Origin: Rhodococcus globerulus NBRC 14531
Lineage (GTDB): Bacteria > Actinomycetota > Actinomycetes > Mycobacteriales > Mycobacteriaceae
Length of the DNA: 64,000 bases
Reading direction: 5' to 3'
NCBI RefSeq assembly: GCF_001894805.1
Contig: NZ_BCWX01000002.1
Location: 1-64,000 of the forward strand
The notes under the pieces are model-generated. The model worked only from the letters and a program-made list of their open reading frames with translations, was not told the DNA's origin and searched no databases. The translations under genes and the position numbers were made by a program. Of this stretch, positions 1 to 7,832 are shown piece by piece (position 1 is the first letter of the stretch; each line of letters starts with the position of its first letter).

Positions 1-155
1 TAAAGCTCACATAAAGACAATTGTAGTTTTGTAATCGAATGTAAGAATTCGGATATATCTATTCATTAATTGCAAATAGAACAGTCGAATGTACTTATAT
101 GTCTGAATTGGCTGGAAATATTCGAGAATTCTGAAATAGTTTCTCAAATCGTCGG
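1..155. other. AT-rich segment at the left edge
   Basis: This stretch is strikingly AT-rich against the rest of the window. Composition switches to normal high GC at about 150-157, exactly where a plausible secreted-protein sequence begins. There is no recognisable gene of its own and no clear transposon end. It could be a native AT-rich promoter region, an insertion edge or an assembly junction; the window boundary prevents a decision. Confidence 0.5.
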
Positions 156-873
156 GGTGGCGAGTGCTGCCGCGCCTGGGGCGTCGTCGATACCCGCTGG
201 CAACCCGCAGCATTTCATCTCCTACGACGTGACTCCCCGCACGCCGGTTGAAACGATCGACAGTTTCCACTACACGGTTGCTGTGGAGACCCCGAACGGC
301 ACCGCCGGTGTCCGTTTCTCGCTGTTCGGTGCCGGTGGTGTGCCGCTGTCTTCGGAATGGCGGTCGGGCGCTGACGGGGGCAATGGTGTCACGTGTGCGA
401 TTGATGTTCCCTATTCGCGTGGAACGGCATATTCCTTCGACGTCATGAAGTCGGGTTCGTCGGCGATGGCAACAACATGGTCGGGAACGATTACCAATGA
501 TTCCACCGGAGTGGTCACAAAGATGGGGTCATGGTCCACTCCGGCCGCATTCGGTGGACTGAAGAGCACGACTATCGGTTTCATCGAGAAGTTCTCCGGG
601 ATCAAGACGTGTGGCGACATTCCGGATGTGAGCGTGAAGTATTCGAAGGTGTCGTTCGGCAACGACAACCCGTCGTCGGGAGCCAAGATCTGGCCGAGCT
701 CGAATGGCGGTAGCGGTATTTACACCTGCCTCGGTGTTACGCCCGCGAAGTCGGTGTCCACCGTCGGTCAGTTCAACATCGCCAGTGGTGACAGTACGGT
801 CAGCCCGGTATCCCCAGAACCCGATCCGTCAACGTCGATACTGAATCAACTCGGGGACATTTTCGGCTCGTAA
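70..873 (+). CDS. DUF3472-like secreted-type protein, 5' end possibly replaced
   Basis: The open frame begins at a TTG (70); a later in-frame GTG is at 157. From about residue 50 the protein reads like the DUF3472 family of small beta-rich exported proteins: a long Gly/Ser/Thr-rich body with two Cys near residues 119 and 190, and a C-terminal Ser/Pro-rich tail. Residues 28-40 (GVASAAAPGASS) resemble the end of a signal peptide with an AxA cleavage site. What precedes them (MQIEQSNVLICLNW...) has no basic n-region and is encoded by AT-rich DNA unlike the rest. The original signal-peptide start may therefore be lost or displaced. The family assignment is by eye; no function is known to me. The gene ends 6 bp before the convergent adenylate cyclase gene. 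Confidence 0.55.
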   Translation: MQIEQSNVLICLNWLEIFENSEIVSQIVGVASAAAPGASSIPAGNPQHFISYDVTPRTPVETIDSFHYTVAVETPNGTAGVRFSLFGAGGVPLSSEWRSGADGGNGVTCAIDVPYSRGTAYSFDVMKSGSSAMATTWSGTITNDSTGVVTKMGSWSTPAAFGGLKSTTIGFIEKFSGIKTCGDIPDVSVKYSKVSFGNDNPSSGAKIWPSSNGGSGIYTCLGVTPAKSVSTVGQFNIASGDSTVSPVSPEPDPSTSILNQLGDIFGS

Positions 874-879
874 CCGGAT

Positions 880-2466
880 TCAGTCCGTCGGCGGAACAGG
901 GGTTGATACGAGGCCTTCCGCCGGCTCACGAGGAATCGCAAGTTCTGTCTCTTCGAGGCGACCGCGCAGTGTGATGCTGTCGGTGATCTGCCACTGGTCG
1001 GCTTCGCTGTTGTGTGCCGCCGCAACAGCGCGGCCTGACGCTGCCAGATTTCCCGGTACGGTCTTGGCCACCTCGGAGAGACGGGCTGCCTCGTTCACAG
1101 GATCACCGATCACGGTGTACTCGAATCTTTCACGCGCACCGACATTTCCGGCAACTGCGATACCTGACGCGACGCCGATGCCGGCATTGATTTCAGGCAC
1201 TTCGGCGCACAGACGGATCTGGATCTGTCTGGCAGCTGCGAGTGCGCTGCCCGCGTGGTCGTCGATCCGGTTCGGCGCACCGAAGATGGCAAGTGCTGCG
1301 TCGCCCTCGAACTTGTTGACAAATCCGCCGTGCCCGTCGACCTCGTCGACGATGACGTCGAAGAACCTGTTGAGGAGTGCGACAACGGCGGTTGGAGTGT
1401 TTGTCGAGGCGATCGTGGTGGAGCCGATCACGTCGACGAAGAGAACCGATACATCACGTTCCTCGCCGCCGAGTTCGGGATTCTGACGCATCGCGTTGGC
1501 TGCAACCTCATGCCCGACGTGTCGTCCGAACAGGTCGCGAATGCGTTCACGCTCCCGAAGTCCTTCCGCCATACGATTGAAACCGGTTTGGAGCAAGCCC
1601 AATTCGGTACCGTCGTAGACAACGACGTGAGCACTCAGATCGCCGCGGGTGACTTGCTCCATGCCTCGCCGTACGGATCGGATCGGCGCCGCAGCCGATC
1701 GAATGTTGATATAGGTCAGCCCGAGTCCGACGCACAGGGTGATTCCGCCGATTACGAGGATGGCGATTGCGAGAGCTTGCCCGGAGGCTGGACGGATGAA
1801 GCTGAAGATCGCGATCAACATCAGACCGGTGACAGGGACTCCACTGCCGAGCATCCAGACCAGGATGGTGCGCCCCGTGATGCCGAGCACCGCGGATTTG
1901 CGGGGTGTCCCGGATTCGAGGGCGCGGGCTGCGATGGGACGAAGTGCGAACTCGCTGAGGAGATAGCAGAACGCGCAGGTCGTGATTCCGCTGAAAGCTA
2001 TGGTGAACAACACTTTCGGGATGGTGTTGGCGTCGACGATCCCGTACATCGTGGTGAACGTGGCCAATGCCACCGTCCACAGGATGGCTTGAACTCTGGT
2101 CAATCGCCATGGTCCGCGCAGCGCGGCGCGTTGATTCTCAGGTGTCGGCGGGACGTTGTCCGTTGCCCAGCGAAGATCATGGATGAGGCGTGTCGTTCCC
2201 CAGAGCAACCCGACGACGAAGACACACCCAGTGAATATCGGCACTGCGATGAAGTTGATCCACGCGAACTCCGATCGCATGATGCTCGGGCCTGGAACAA
2301 CAACTCCGATGAGAACGACGGCCAGTGCGGACCCGATCAGATTGGTGACCAGGAGCGGAGCAGTGAGGAGGGCTTGGACGCGAACGCGTCGTCGGCGGGG
2401 ACTCTCGTCTGTGGATCCGAGCAGCCACGACCCTAGGGGCGCGCTCGGGACATTGCTGGGCTGCAT
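880..2466 (-). CDS. Membrane adenylate cyclase with HAMP domain (class III)
   Basis: Makes cAMP from ATP at the membrane. The 528-aa protein has about six hydrophobic segments between residues 30 and 255, a HAMP linker (about 255-310, running into RIRDLFGRHVG) and a class III cyclase domain (about 330-500). Visible catalytic features are the first metal-binding Asp in VLFVDVIGST, the adenine-selecting Lys and second metal Asp in NKFEGDAALAIFG, and the Asp/Asn/Arg set in YTVIGDPVNEAARL. This is the architecture of the Mycobacterium tuberculosis Rv1318c/Rv1319c/Rv1320c and Rv3645 cyclases, and synteny with nucS supports the first group. ATG start at 2466, 42 bp from the divergent nucS. A candidate cAMP phosphodiesterase gene lies at 23181. 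Confidence 0.93.
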   Translation of the reverse strand: MQPSNVPSAPLGSWLLGSTDESPRRRRVRVQALLTAPLLVTNLIGSALAVVLIGVVVPGPSIMRSEFAWINFIAVPIFTGCVFVVGLLWGTTRLIHDLRWATDNVPPTPENQRAALRGPWRLTRVQAILWTVALATFTTMYGIVDANTIPKVLFTIAFSGITTCAFCYLLSEFALRPIAARALESGTPRKSAVLGITGRTILVWMLGSGVPVTGLMLIAIFSFIRPASGQALAIAILVIGGITLCVGLGLTYINIRSAAAPIRSVRRGMEQVTRGDLSAHVVVYDGTELGLLQTGFNRMAEGLRERERIRDLFGRHVGHEVAANAMRQNPELGGEERDVSVLFVDVIGSTTIASTNTPTAVVALLNRFFDVIVDEVDGHGGFVNKFEGDAALAIFGAPNRIDDHAGSALAAARQIQIRLCAEVPEINAGIGVASGIAVAGNVGARERFEYTVIGDPVNEAARLSEVAKTVPGNLAASGRAVAAAHNSEADQWQITDSITLRGRLEETELAIPREPAEGLVSTPVPPTD

Positions 2467-2508
2467 AGTGTGTCGAGACTAGTCGCACCGATCCCTTAGG
2501 GTGGTGCA

Positions 2509-3183
2509 GTGCGCTTAGTTATTGCTCGTTGCCGTGTCGACTACGTAGGTCGATTGACCTCCCATCTCCCTACCGCCAGACGCCTTCTGTTGGTCAAAGC
2601 GGACGGTTCCGTCAGCATCCATGCCGATGACCGGGCGTATAAGCCGCTCAACTGGATGAGTCCGCCGTGCTGGTTGGTCGAGACCACCGGTGACAGCGAC
2701 GACATTCTGTGGGTCGTGACCAACAAGGCCGGCGAAGAGCTGCGGATCACCCTCGAAGAGGTCGAACATGATTCGTCGTACGAACTCGGTATCGATCCTG
2801 GTTTGATCAAGGATGGCGTCGAGGCGCACCTGCAAGAGCTTCTCGCAGAGCATGTCGAAACGCTGGGTAAGGGCTACACCTTGGTACGACGCGAATACAT
2901 GACGGCTATCGGGCCGGTCGATCTTCTGGTTCGTGATGCCGATGGTGCTTCGGTTGCCGTCGAGATCAAGCGTCGCGGGGAGATCGACGGTGTCGAGCAG
3001 CTGACGCGCTATCTCGAATTGCTCAACCGTGATCCGCTGCTCGCTCCGGTAACGGGAGTGTTTGCGGCGCAACAGATCAAGCCGCAGGCCAAGACTTTGG
3101 CAACCGACCGCGGGATTCGCTGCCTTGTCCTCGACTACGAGGCGTTGCGTGGGACCGAGAGCACCGAGTTCCGGCTTTTCTAA
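2509..3183 (+). CDS. nucS: Endonuclease NucS (mismatch-specific, non-canonical MMR)
   Basis: NucS/EndoMS cuts both strands at mismatches and is the key enzyme of the MutSL-independent mismatch repair used by Actinobacteria. The 224-aa protein has the N-terminal DNA-binding half and a C-terminal RecB-like nuclease half with [23 protein letters not shown] (Asp...Glu-x-Lys catalytic core, given here in segments GPVDLL and VAVEIKRRG) and a Gln in [10 protein letters not shown]. The C-terminal end TEFRLF resembles the beta-clamp-binding tail described for this family. Length is normal. GTG start at 2509 follows GGTGGTGCA; the stop overlaps the next ATG by one base (TAATG), so the two are probably co-translated. 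Confidence 0.96.
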   Translation: MRLVIARCRVDYVGRLTSHLPTARRLLLVKADGSVSIHADDRAYKPLNWMSPPCWLVETTGDSDDILWVVTNKAGEELRITLEEVEHDSSYELGIDPGLIKDGVEAHLQELLAEHVETLGKGYTLVRREYMTAIGPVDLLVRDADGASVAVEIKRRGEIDGVEQLTRYLELLNRDPLLAPVTGVFAAQQIKPQAKTLATDRGIRCLVLDYEALRGTESTEFRLF

Positions 3184-3515
3184 TGCCTCGCCGCAAACCG
3201 ATGCCGAAACAATCTCGCCGTACTGACAGTCGACGAGGTCCGGTTTCGGATGAACCGCGTGGTGTGCTTTTTGGCGGGGCAGTGGTCCGGGAGGAGCCCG
3301 GTCCGGGCGGCGAGCTGTACATGGTTCGGCCGATTCCGGGAGCCAATGCCACGAAGTTCTATCGATGCCCCGGCTGTGACCACGACATCAGGCCGGGAGT
3401 TGCGCATGTGGTGACGTGGCCGTCGGAGCCCGGTGGGGCTGCGGAGCGTCGGCATTGGCATACCGGATGCTGGTCAGGCCGCGGCACCCGCGGCCTGACC
3501 AGAAGGTGGTCGTGA
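3183..3515 (+). CDS. Small zinc-ribbon protein downstream of nucS
   Basis: A 110-aa basic protein of unknown function. The N-terminal 30 residues are Arg/Lys-rich and probably disordered. Residues about 60-95 hold a likely zinc site: a CPGC pair, then HWHTGC. Small proteins of this kind are widespread in Actinobacteria and are sometimes labelled ATP/GTP-binding, for which nothing is visible here. The ATG overlaps the nucS stop by one base, implying a shared message. The last codons are built from the left and right arms of a strong hairpin (3470-3502), which constrains the C-terminal sequence. Confidence 0.8.
   Translation: MPRRKPMPKQSRRTDSRRGPVSDEPRGVLFGGAVVREEPGPGGELYMVRPIPGANATKFYRCPGCDHDIRPGVAHVVTWPSEPGGAAERRHWHTGCWSGRGTRGLTRRWS
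3470..3502. terminator. Perfect 15-bp hairpin inside the 3' end of a gene
   Basis: CTGGTCAGGCCGCGG (3470-3484) is followed after 3 bases by its exact reverse complement (3488-3502). It lies within the final codons of the zinc-ribbon gene, 18 bp before the stop of the convergent coiled-coil gene. Placement between convergent genes fits a bidirectional transcription terminator; there is no U tract. Confidence 0.7.
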
Positions 3516-3519
3516 CGGA

Positions 3520-4539
3520 TCAGTTTCGGGACTGCGCCCGCTGTTCGACCTCGCGGGTGTCGATTTCGGCTGTGTTGGTGTCTTCGATGTCATCCGAGTC
3601 GTCAGTTTCCGGTTCGGATTCTGTGTAGCTCGTTTCCTCGTACTCGTCGTCGGTGAATTCCGAGGACGGCGGAGTGGTCGGGGCGTCGAGCAATTCGCTC
3701 TCACGGTTGACGGACGCGAGCATCGCGGGCACCGAATCGAGCTGACCTCGGATTCCCAGGAGTTGCGCAAGGATGCGTCCACGTAGAACGCGCAGTTCTT
3801 CGGCAAGTTCCTTGGCGTGAGCGATCTTTCGCTCGGACTGATCTGTCGCAGCCTGTAGACGACGCTGCGCTTCGCGCGTGGCGTCGGTCAATCGTCGTTC
3901 GGCTTCTGCCTTGCTTGATGCTTCGAGTTCGTCGACTGCGGCAACAACCTTGGCGCGTCGTTCGGCCATCGAGATGTCGAAATCTTCGCGAATCTGAGTT
4001 CGCTTCGCCTCGGATTCGGCGGCCAGACGGTCGCGCTCGGCCTGCGCGGCTTCGACGATGCGTGCCGCTTCGGTCTTGGCCTGCAACATGGTCTGCTCGT
4101 GCATGGTTTCCATCGCGTTGCGACGGTCGTCGAGCTCCGCGATCAACGACTCGTAGTGCCCGCGTAGGCGGGCGCCGTCCTGTTCGGCGATGGAGGTCAT
4201 CTCTGCTGCGTCGGCCTCGGCCTTCGCACGAACCTCGGATGCTTCGTCGGATGCCAGTCGGAGCATGCGGCTGATGCGATCGCTCATGCCCTCCGCAGTG
4301 GTGGGTGGAACGGACAGGCGGTCGACGTCCTTACGGAGATCGTCGATGTCGTCGCGGGCATCGTCCAACTGCTTGGCAAGGTCACGGGCTTGCGCGGCTG
4401 CGGCATCGCGATCCGCAGCCGTCACACGCAGTTCTACGTCGAATCGCTCGAAGTAGTTGCGTACCTCGTCGCGGTCGTATCCCTTCCGTGCGATCTGAAA
4501 CGGAAGTTGAATGGAACCGCGGTCCTGCTCGTATGCCAT
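3520..4539 (-). CDS. DivIVA-like coiled-coil protein
   Basis: The 339-aa protein begins with a DivIVA/Wag31-like membrane-binding segment (LPFQIARKGYDRDEVRNYFERF, about residues 12-33, quoted in part: KGYDRDEVRNYFERF). An almost continuous Ala/Glu/Arg-rich coiled coil follows (about 35-265). The C-terminal tail is strongly acidic (about 285-335, rich in Glu, Asp and Thr/Ser). Such proteins act at poles or septa as scaffolds for wall growth in Actinobacteria; the exact partner is unknown. It is too different from Wag31 itself (no ftsZ/sepF context) to be called divIVA. ATG start at 4539. It lies downstream of, and co-oriented with, methylmalonyl-CoA epimerase, with a 40-bp gap. Confidence 0.8.
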   Translation of the reverse strand: MAYEQDRGSIQLPFQIARKGYDRDEVRNYFERFDVELRVTAADRDAAAAQARDLAKQLDDARDDIDDLRKDVDRLSVPPTTAEGMSDRISRMLRLASDEASEVRAKAEADAAEMTSIAEQDGARLRGHYESLIAELDDRRNAMETMHEQTMLQAKTEAARIVEAAQAERDRLAAESEAKRTQIREDFDISMAERRAKVVAAVDELEASSKAEAERRLTDATREAQRRLQAATDQSERKIAHAKELAEELRVLRGRILAQLLGIRGQLDSVPAMLASVNRESELLDAPTTPPSSEFTDDEYEETSYTESEPETDDSDDIEDTNTAEIDTREVEQRAQSRN

Positions 4540-4579
4540 GGCGACAATCTACCTGGCATATCTGCAGGAGTCGGGCCTA

Positions 4580-5053
4580 CTAGTGCGACGCGGCCGGTTC
4601 GACCAGTTCGACGAGTACACCGCCGGCGTCCTTCGGGTGGATGAAGTTGATGCGTGAGTTCGCGGTGCCGCGCCTCGGTGCGTCGTAGAGCAACCGGACG
4701 CCGCGTGCACGGAGCTCGTCGGAAATAGCTTCGATGTCGGTGACGCGGTAAGCGAGCTGCTGCAGTCCGGGGCCGCTACGGTCGATGAACTTGGCGATAG
4801 TCGAGTTCTCGTCGAGCGGTGCGAGCAACTGAACGGCCGTGGAGCCGGCGGGCGCACCGACGACGGAGAGCATGGCTTCGCGCACACCTTGTGCTTCGTT
4901 GACCTCTTCGTGGGTCGAGACCATGCCCAGGTGCTGGGTGTACCACGCGATGGCGACATCGAGGTCGGGAACGGCAATTCCGACGTGGTCGATGGCGACG
5001 ACGAGGTCGGAGGACAACGCTGCGAGAGCGGGACTGGGGGAGGTCTGTGTCAT
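4580..5053 (-). CDS. mce: Methylmalonyl-CoA epimerase
   Basis: Interconverts (R)- and (S)-methylmalonyl-CoA in propionate/odd-chain metabolism. The protein has the vicinal-oxygen-chelate fold signatures: DHVGIAVPDLDVAIAWY near the N-terminus, AVQLLAPLDE in the middle, LAYRVTDIEAI, and the terminal metal Glu in GVLVELVEP. The start MTQTSPSP at 5053 is chosen by family length (157 aa). The frame stays open to a GTG at 5089, which would add 12 residues encoded by the palindrome at 5061-5076. No good Shine-Dalgarno precedes either start. Divergent from the thiolase at 5162, an order also seen in mycobacteria. Confidence 0.92.
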   Translation of the reverse strand: MTQTSPSPALAALSSDLVVAIDHVGIAVPDLDVAIAWYTQHLGMVSTHEEVNEAQGVREAMLSVVGAPAGSTAVQLLAPLDENSTIAKFIDRSGPGLQQLAYRVTDIEAISDELRARGVRLLYDAPRRGTANSRINFIHPKDAGGVLVELVEPAASH

Positions 5054-5060
5054 ACCGTTC

Positions 5061-5076
5061 ACGGTAGCGCTACCGT
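5061..5076. promoter_or_regulatory. 16-bp perfect palindrome in divergent promoter
   Basis: ACGGTAGCGCTACCGT is a perfect palindrome 7 bp upstream of the epimerase ATG and 85 bp upstream of the thiolase GTG. Position and symmetry suit an operator for a dimeric regulator, such as a TetR-type fatty-acid/branched-chain regulator. The regulator is not identified. Confidence 0.5.
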
Positions 5077-5161
5077 TTAAGTAGTACACGTCGGGATGTG
5101 ACTTGGCTCGTAAACCACGTGCGCCCGAAGACTATGTCTCTTTTTGCAGCCGGAGGAAATC

Positions 5162-6355
5162 GTGACCAGTTCTGTGATTGTTGCCGGAGCCCGTACCCCG
5201 ATGGGTCGACTCATGGGTTCGTTGAAGGACCTGTCCGGGTCCGATCTCGGTGGCATCGCCATCAAGGGCGCCCTGGACAAGGCCGGTGTCGCCCCGGAGC
5301 AGGTCGAGTACGTCATCATGGGTCAGGTTCTCACCGCCGGCGCCGGCCAGATGCCGGCCCGCCAGGCCGCCGTCGCCGCGGGCATCCCGATGAGCGTTCC
5401 CGCCCTGAGCATCAACAAAGTGTGCCTCTCCGGTGTCGACGCCATCGCCCTGGCCGATCAGCTGATCCGCGCCGGCGAATTCGACGTCGTCGTCGCCGGC
5501 GGGCAGGAATCGATGTCCCGCGCACCGCACATGCTCGAAAAAAGTCGCGAAGGGTTCAAGTACGGCGACGTCACGATGCGCGACCACATGGCGTACGACG
5601 GCCTGCACGACATCTTCACCGACCAGGCGATGGGCCTGCTCACCGAACAGGTCAATCAGCAGGACGGCACCCACATCACCCGCGCGGAGCAGGACGCGTT
5701 TGCCGCGGCCTCGCACCAGAACGCCGCCCGTGCCTGGAAGGACGGCCTGTTCGACAACGAGGTCGTCCCCGTCTCGATCCCGCAGCGCAAGGGCGATCCG
5801 ATCGTCTTCGCGCAGGACGAGGGCATCCGCGCCGACACCACCGTCGAATCCCTCGGCAAACTGCGTCCCGCGTTCAGCAAGGACGGCACCATCACCGCCG
5901 GCTCCGCCTCGCCGATCTCCGACGGCGCCGCCGCGGTGGTCGTGATGAGCAAGGCCAAGGCCGAAGAACTCGGTGTGGCGTGGATCGCGGAGATCGGCGC
6001 CCACGGTGTGGTTGCCGGACCCGATTCGACCCTGCAGTCCCAGCCGGCGCGGGCCATCGCGAAGGCCTGCGCGAAGGAAGGTATCAACCCCGCCGATCTC
6101 GATCTCGTCGAGATCAACGAGGCGTTCGCGGCCGTCGGTATCGCCTCCACGCGTGAGCTCGGCCTCGATCCGGCGAAGGTGAACGTCAACGGCGGCGCCA
6201 TCGCCGTCGGGCATCCCCTGGGGATGTCCGGTGCCCGGATCGCGCTGCACCTGGCACTCGAGTTGGCGCGCCGCGGCGGCGGCATCGGCGCGGCCGCACT
6301 GTGCGGCGGCGGCGGGCAGGGCGACGCCCTGATCGTCCGCGTACCCAAGGCCTGA
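5162..6355 (+). CDS. fadA4: Acetyl-CoA acetyltransferase (thiolase II)
   Basis: Condenses two acetyl-CoA to acetoacetyl-CoA, or cleaves it. The 397-aa protein shows the thiolase catalytic set: nucleophilic Cys in [14 protein letters not shown] (about residue 88), His in [16 protein letters not shown], and the C-terminal Cys in [13 protein letters not shown]. The GTG at 5162 follows GGAGGA at 5151, so the longer TTG frame from 5144 is not used. The gene corresponds by position and family to M. tuberculosis Rv1323 (fadA4). Its codons are almost all C/G-ending, visibly more GC-rich than its neighbours, suggesting high expression or a different history. Confidence 0.94.
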   Translation: MTSSVIVAGARTPMGRLMGSLKDLSGSDLGGIAIKGALDKAGVAPEQVEYVIMGQVLTAGAGQMPARQAAVAAGIPMSVPALSINKVCLSGVDAIALADQLIRAGEFDVVVAGGQESMSRAPHMLEKSREGFKYGDVTMRDHMAYDGLHDIFTDQAMGLLTEQVNQQDGTHITRAEQDAFAAASHQNAARAWKDGLFDNEVVPVSIPQRKGDPIVFAQDEGIRADTTVESLGKLRPAFSKDGTITAGSASPISDGAAAVVVMSKAKAEELGVAWIAEIGAHGVVAGPDSTLQSQPARAIAKACAKEGINPADLDLVEINEAFAAVGIASTRELGLDPAKVNVNGGAIAVGHPLGMSGARIALHLALELARRGGGIGAAALCGGGGQGDALIVRVPKA

Positions 6356-6388
6356 GAGTCTAAATACACCTGAACACCTCAGTTCGCT

Positions 6389-6434
6389 CTACGACGCCTC
6401 GTGGTATTCCTCACACCACTACGGGGCGTCGTAG
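6389..6434. terminator. Two-part hairpin after the thiolase gene
   Basis: CTACGACGCC (6389-6398) pairs exactly with GGCGTCGTAG (6425-6434). Inside it, GTGGT (6401-6405) pairs with ACCAC (6415-6419). The stem-loop lies 33 bp past the thiolase stop and just before the DUF3817 gene. It probably ends the thiolase message, without a U tract. Confidence 0.55.
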
Positions 6435-6456
6435 TTGTTCGGGCACAATGGGGTTC

Positions 6457-6819
6457 ATGGCGAACGTCTTCGATCTCAGTACCACCGCAAAGCGGTTCCG
6501 TTTCATTGCCGTCCTCGAGGCCTTCACATGGCTCGGACTGTTGGTCGGAATGGCCTTCAAGTACATCCCCGAAGAGGGAATGGTGGCAGGCGTCAAGATC
6601 TTCGGTCCCTTCCACGGTGCTGTGTTCGTCATCTACATCCTGGTTGCGCTCTGGACTGCAAAGCAGTTGAAGTGGAACCTGGTCACCACGTTCTGGGCAC
6701 TGTTTGCCAGCATCCCGCCGTTCGGCACGATTGTTTTCGAGGCGTGGGCCGCGCGCACAGGCAAGTTGGCGGAACTGTCCAAGGTGAACACAGCCGCTGC
6801 GGACCCCGCGCTCGCTTAA
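6457..6819 (+). CDS. DUF3817 membrane protein
   Basis: A 120-aa integral membrane protein with three hydrophobic segments. It opens with the family-like FDLSTTAKRFRFIAVLEAFTW and holds a conserved GPFHGAVFVIYI segment. The DUF3817 family is common in Actinobacteria and has no established function. The ATG at 6457 has GGGG just upstream; an in-frame ATG at 6448 would add MGF. A second, distinct DUF3817 gene occurs at 25435. It sits between the thiolase and the thioredoxin/TPR gene. Confidence 0.85.
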   Translation: MANVFDLSTTAKRFRFIAVLEAFTWLGLLVGMAFKYIPEEGMVAGVKIFGPFHGAVFVIYILVALWTAKQLKWNLVTTFWALFASIPPFGTIVFEAWAARTGKLAELSKVNTAAADPALA

Positions 6820-6870
6820 GTGAAGTAGGCCTCTTCGAAGGTTCCGGCAACTCGTGACAAACTGGGACTT

Positions 6871-7818
6871 GTGACTCGACCAGGATCCAGGCCCCCAGCG
6901 CGTTCGTCAGCAGTTGCAGCCGCTATGAGCGGCGCAGTCGACTTGTCCGCTCTCAAAGAGCGGGCCACGGCCCCACCTCCGCGTAATCCCAGCGGCGATG
7001 GGGCCGTTTCTGCTGCCAATGGGTTTGTCATCGAGGTGACGGAAGCGAACTTCGAGGCCGAAGTTCTGGTCAAGTCGAGCCAGGTGCCGGTGATCGTCAA
7101 CCTCGGTGGGCGCGCGTACGAGCCGTCTGTCGTCTTCACCGAGGTGCTGGAGCGATTGGCCGCGCAGGCAGGTGGTCAGTGGATTCTTGCGAACGTCGAC
7201 GTCGATGTCAGCCCCCAGATCGCGCAGGCCTTCGGAATCCAGTCGGTGCCGACGGTTGTTGCCGTTGCCGCCGGTCAGCCGTTGGCAGATTTCCAGGGTG
7301 CACAGCCCGAAGAGCAGTTGACTCAGTGGTTTGCCGCCGTTCTGCAAGCTACCGCCGGCAAGCTCAGCGGTCCCGTTCCGACTGCTGAGCGCGACGAACC
7401 AGAAGTGGAAGATCCACGATTCGTTGCTGCCGAAACCGCCCTCGACGCCGGTGATCTCGACGGTGCCATTGCGGCATACCAGGTGATTCTCGACGCCGAG
7501 CCGACCAACGCCGAGGCCCTCAACGCTGTTCGCCAGGTCAAGTTCATGGCGCGTGCCCAGAACACCGAACCCGACGCCGTGGCGGCGGCCGACGCAGATC
7601 CGTCGAATGCCGAACTGCAGTTCGCGGCAGCGGACCTGGAGATGGCCGGACAGCAACCGGAAGCAGCTTTTGCTCGCCTCATCGGCGTCGTGTCACGCAG
7701 TGCAGGTGACGACAAGGCCGCGGCGCGGACGCGTCTGCTCGAACTCTTCGAATTGTTCGATCCCGCCGAGCCCATGGTGATGGCAGCCCGCCGCAAACTG
7801 GCGGCAGCGCTCTACTAG
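6871..7818 (+). CDS. CnoX-like thioredoxin-domain/TPR co-chaperone
   Basis: The 315-aa protein has a low-complexity leader (1-50), a thioredoxin-fold domain (about 50-165, with VIVNLGGRAYEP where the active site would be, and SVPTVVAVAAGQPLADFQG) and a TPR-like helical region (about 180-315). It matches CnoX/YbbN-type proteins, which protect oxidised clients and hand them to chaperones. The CxxC motif is wholly absent and the protein contains no Cys, so thiol chemistry is excluded and a holdase role is more likely. GTG start at 6871. By position it matches M. tuberculosis Rv1324. Convergent with the metallopeptidase gene. Confidence 0.85.
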   Translation: MTRPGSRPPARSSAVAAAMSGAVDLSALKERATAPPPRNPSGDGAVSAANGFVIEVTEANFEAEVLVKSSQVPVIVNLGGRAYEPSVVFTEVLERLAAQAGGQWILANVDVDVSPQIAQAFGIQSVPTVVAVAAGQPLADFQGAQPEEQLTQWFAAVLQATAGKLSGPVPTAERDEPEVEDPRFVAAETALDAGDLDGAIAAYQVILDAEPTNAEALNAVRQVKFMARAQNTEPDAVAAADADPSNAELQFAAADLEMAGQQPEAAFARLIGVVSRSAGDDKAAARTRLLELFELFDPAEPMVMAARRKLAAALY

Positions 7819-7832
7819 GCCTACTACGGCCG

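Noticed and set aside
1255..2436. 393-codon plus-strand frame opposite the adenylate cyclase
   Set aside because: No recognisable motifs and low-complexity composition, whereas the minus strand carries a full cyclase.
5132..6250. 372-codon minus-strand frame opposite the thiolase
   Set aside because: The mirror of a GC-rich gene. No start signal and no domain.
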